From an uncultured Bacteroides sp. (lineage in GTDB: Bacteria > Bacteroidota > Bacteroidia > Bacteroidales > Bacteroidaceae), in assembly GCF_963678845.1 (NCBI RefSeq), contig NZ_OY787464.1, forward strand, positions 1,488,001 through 1,552,000: a stretch of 64,000 nucleotides of DNA, read 5' to 3'. Position numbers and translations under genes: made by a program. This document shows, piece after piece, positions 61,375-64,000 of the stretch. Numbering within the stretch: the first letter of the stretch is position 1; the number at the start of each line of letters is the position of its first letter. The notes beneath the pieces were generated by a model. It saw nothing but the letters and a program-made list of their open reading frames with translations. It was not told the DNA's origin and did no database searches.

Positions 61375-63096
61375 TTAGTTATTCCAACTAGAGAAGTTAG
61401 CCGATGCATCCCAACCCGGGTTTTGCTTCAAAGTACCATTAGATAAATCGATCTCTGTTTTTGGAATCGGGAAGAATCCTCTTGTAGCTTTATATCGAGC
61501 TACATATCCTGCACCCTGATCTTTCATTGTAGTCTCCAGACCTTTATTCCAAATAGTCTGACCAACTTGCTTAGCTAAAGCTGTTTCAGCATCATGCCAA
61601 CGACGAATATCCCCCCAACGAAGGCCTTCGAAAGCTAATTCAAAACGACGTTCTCTTTTCAGAGCATCCAGAGAATAATTAACAGCAGGAAGACCTACAC
61701 GTGCACGAACCTTATTCATACCATCAGCTGTACCCATCAACTCAGATTGCATCAACAAAACATCTGCAAAACGAATCAATGTTAAATCCTGAGAACTAGA
61801 TACCTGGAAGTTTCCTAAGGAAGTTCCATCACCATAGTAATCAGATGTAGAACAGAAGCTAGGATAATCTTTATCACCTACAATTGCGCGAGTTGCAACA
61901 ATTTTAGATTGCCACAAGCCAGTTTCTTCCATCTGAGCATCACGACCATATTGGAAATTATCCTTTACTTGATAAATAGAACCTTCACGACGGATAGTAT
62001 CATTTGGTTCTTCAGTTTTCCAGTCATTCCATAAATTGGCAGCTACAGGACCCTGTCCCCAGCCTTGTCCAATTGGATAAGTGCCATTCAATCCATAATC
62101 AGTACTTTGATCACGAATGCCAAAGTATAGCGCATATTGATTAGAGAAACCTAGTTTTTCACTAACCCAAGCTGATTGATAACAGAACTTAAGAGCAAAA
62201 ACCTGTTCAGGATTTTCACCATCTTTCAACCATGTTGGAGCACCTTTCTGGTAAGTTGAGTTTTTCTTTGTAACAGAATTTGTGTAAGGCCACAAGCTAC
62301 GGAAGTCAGATGCAAGACTATGTCCTGAATTAGTAATACAATCATTCAATTTAGTTATAACATAGTTTTTATCCAATTTAGTTCCATCAATTAATGGAAG
62401 TGCATCTTTCTGATAGAAACCAGTATAGAACAAATAAACACGAGCCAATAATGCTTCCGCAGCCCAACGGGTTGCTGTACCTGAAGCAACTTCATTCCAT
62501 TTATAATCAGGCATAATTTCAACGGCCTGTTTTAAATCAGAAGCGATATGCGCATAAATTGAATCAGCAGGCATCTGTACGGGAGCTTTCTGAGCTGCTG
62601 AAACATTTTCAGGAGCTACAGAAATCAAAGGTATATTTTCAAACATCTGAGTCAACTCAAAATAGAAATAAGAGCGTAAGAATAGAGCTTCACCCTTCTT
62701 TTGATTTCTAATTTTTTCATCTGCTACATTATTGAGATTAGCCAATGCCATATTAGCACGGTTAATACCTTGATAACGTGCAGACCAGAAATCTGCAAAA
62801 AGAGAAGCACCATTATACATTATGTGGTCCGAAGCCTGAGCGTCTTTGTCATTTTCACCACCACCACCATAACAGTCATCAGATGCCACTTGTGCAATAT
62901 AGAAATAAGTCTTATTTACACCCTTTTGAACTGCAATATTCATAGTTGCGTAAATTGCAGTAATCATCTGGGTAGCATCGGTTTCATTCACAGGAAAATT
63001 CCCTGAGTTTTTCTGTGTTAAGTTCTCTGTTTCCAGGAAGTCATTACAACTGGCAAGCATGAGAGCTGCTACTACTAAGTATATTAATTTCTTCAT
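61375..63096 (-). CDS. RagB/SusD-family nutrient uptake lipoprotein
   Basis: The 573-residue product has a lipoprotein signal (LVVAALMLASCNDFLE, Cys17). It has the SusD helical core: NRANMALANLNNV, KGEALFLRSYFYFELTQMFENIPL, ATRWAAEALLARVYLF, and the C-terminal LKRERRFELAFEGLRWGDIRRW and PIPKTEIDLSNG, then LKQNPGW. SusD proteins cover the SusC pore and bind the glycan at the cell surface. The gene follows susC by 11 bases. The glycan bound cannot be told from the sequence. Confidence 0.94.
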   Translation of the reverse strand: MKKLIYLVVAALMLASCNDFLETENLTQKNSGNFPVNETDATQMITAIYATMNIAVQKGVNKTYFYIAQVASDDCYGGGGENDKDAQASDHIMYNGASLFADFWSARYQGINRANMALANLNNVADEKIRNQKKGEALFLRSYFYFELTQMFENIPLISVAPENVSAAQKAPVQMPADSIYAHIASDLKQAVEIMPDYKWNEVASGTATRWAAEALLARVYLFYTGFYQKDALPLIDGTKLDKNYVITKLNDCITNSGHSLASDFRSLWPYTNSVTKKNSTYQKGAPTWLKDGENPEQVFALKFCYQSAWVSEKLGFSNQYALYFGIRDQSTDYGLNGTYPIGQGWGQGPVAANLWNDWKTEEPNDTIRREGSIYQVKDNFQYGRDAQMEETGLWQSKIVATRAIVGDKDYPSFCSTSDYYGDGTSLGNFQVSSSQDLTLIRFADVLLMQSELMGTADGMNKVRARVGLPAVNYSLDALKRERRFELAFEGLRWGDIRRWHDAETALAKQVGQTIWNKGLETTMKDQGAGYVARYKATRGFFPIPKTEIDLSNGTLKQNPGWDASANFSSWNN

Positions 63097-63107
63097 GTTA
63101 TTAACTA

Positions 63108-64000
63108 TTAAAATTTAAGATTAGCACCTACCAAGAATGTTCTAGGACTTGGATAGAAACCTAAATCGACTCCTGATACCCATGAACGATCATTTCCATA
63201 ACCAATTTCCGGATCCATTCCTGAATAACCTGTAAAGGTGTAAAGATTCTGGACTGTAAAATACAGACGAGCTTGTTGAAGTGGTAACTTAGAGAAAAGC
63301 TTTTTAAAATCATAACCAATAGTTACGTTTTGGATTTTCAGATAATCACCATTTTCAATATAGATATCAGAAATATTCTGCCAGTTAGTATGAGAACCTG
63401 AAGTTAAACGAGGCAATTTATTAGATGTACCTTCACCTGTCCAAACTCCAAAAACATCTGTTGTAAAGTTTTGAGTCTTAGCATCAGCAAATGAACGATA
63501 TGATTTAGCTATTTGTTGACCAAATGCACCAAAAGCAGCAAGATTAAAATCAAAACCCTTATAGCTAAAATTAAGTCCTAAACCTAGTGTATAATCAGGA
63601 TGAGGGTCACCAATCTTAGTTTTGTCATTATCATCAATCACACCATCTTTATTATAATCAGTAAAGATAACATCACCAGGTTGTGCTCCAGCTAATACAC
63701 CTTTTCCTGCATCTTTATAAGCTTTAATCTGATCATAATTTTGGAAGATACCATCTGTTTTATATCCATAGAAATAACCAATAGGCATACCTACCTGAGC
63801 ACGATACATTTCATCTGTTCCCTGACTCAAAACATTTGCATCACCATGGATAATTCCCTCAGCATTAGCAATACGAGTAACCTTATTACTATTCTTTGAG
63901 AGATTAAGATTTACTCCATATTTAAAATCTCTACCAATTTTATCATTCCAGTTCAAAGCTAACTCGAAACCTTCGTTTCTAATATCACCACCATTAATAT
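63108..64000 (-). CDS. SusC/RagA-family TonB-dependent transporter (C-terminal part)
   Basis: The frame is open to base 64000, so only the last about 297 residues are in the window. It shows SusC C-terminal features: MPIGYFYGYKTDGIF, VIFTDYNKDGVIDDNDKTKIGDPHPDYTLGLGLNFSYKGFDFNL, LTFGYDF-like beta strands, QNLYTFTGYSGMDPEIG and a final RTFLVGANLKF with the terminal Phe of outer-membrane barrels. It imports a glycan or peptide across the outer membrane with energy from TonB. It is the first of three genes ending at the 60437 terminator. Confidence 0.93.
   Translation of the reverse strand, partial: INGGDIRNEGFELALNWNDKIGRDFKYGVNLNLSKNSNKVTRIANAEGIIHGDANVLSQGTDEMYRAQVGMPIGYFYGYKTDGIFQNYDQIKAYKDAGKGVLAGAQPGDVIFTDYNKDGVIDDNDKTKIGDPHPDYTLGLGLNFSYKGFDFNLAAFGAFGQQIAKSYRSFADAKTQNFTTDVFGVWTGEGTSNKLPRLTSGSHTNWQNISDIYIENGDYLKIQNVTIGYDFKKLFSKLPLQQARLYFTVQNLYTFTGYSGMDPEIGYGNDRSWVSGVDLGFYPSPRTFLVGANLKF

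Overview
The window is chromosomal DNA of a Bacteroidales bacterium, very probably a Bacteroides species. The signs are a SusC/SusD pair, a fused MurF-alanine racemase, GSCFA and DUF4369 proteins, an UpxY-type NusG paralogue, a complex I operon without nuoEFG, and many promoters of the Bacteroides form TTG-N19..21-TAnnTTTG. The exact species cannot be told from the sequence.

1-14,480, minus strand: a surface-polysaccharide locus. The conserved part encodes two paralogous Wza-type export lipoproteins and a WcaJ-type initiating transferase. Downstream of it, base composition drops sharply to AT-rich in a strain-variable cassette: flippase, F420-dehydrogenase-beta-like protein, a wrecked hexapeptide acyltransferase, polysaccharide pyruvyl transferase, Wzy-like polymerase, a second wrecked gene, WbsX-like protein, GT4, NDP-hexose 2,3-dehydratase and a Gfo/Idh/MocA oxidoreductase cut by the window edge. 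The last two suggest a 2-deoxy sugar in the glycan.

14,500-18,910: a secreted GH35 beta-galactosidase and an AAA/DUF4143 ATPase gene, both on the plus strand, lie between the export genes and the UpxY-like antiterminator gene. The ATPase gene is flanked by two inverted copies of a ~255-bp repeat. Several stems of this repeat differ in sequence between copies but stay paired. This is the most unusual structure I found.

19,080-33,564: housekeeping genes. They are an ExuT-like MFS transporter, a Dna2-like nuclease-helicase, tatC and tatA, murF-alr, a GSCFA protein, and the dxs-trkA-trkH operon.

34,049-44,077: a complete 10-gene nuo operon (A, B, CD, H, I, J, K, L, M, N), with a clear promoter and a 20-bp-stem terminator.

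44,223-54,737, minus strand: a beta-mannan catabolic operon (GH3, GH26 mannanase, GH130 phosphorylase, GPH symporter, AGE-family 2-epimerase) followed by a GH2 enzyme. It matches the mannobiose to mannosyl-glucose to mannose-1-phosphate route known from B. fragilis. Five palindromes with an exact 22-bp period precede the mannanase gene.

55,045-64,000, minus strand: an uncharacterised set (RidA-like protein, beta-propeller lipoprotein with one CxxCH haem motif, DUF6057 membrane protein, DUF4369 lipoprotein), then a terminated operon of SusC (partial), SusD and an unknown lipoprotein. No tRNA, rRNA, CRISPR array or intact insertion sequence was seen.
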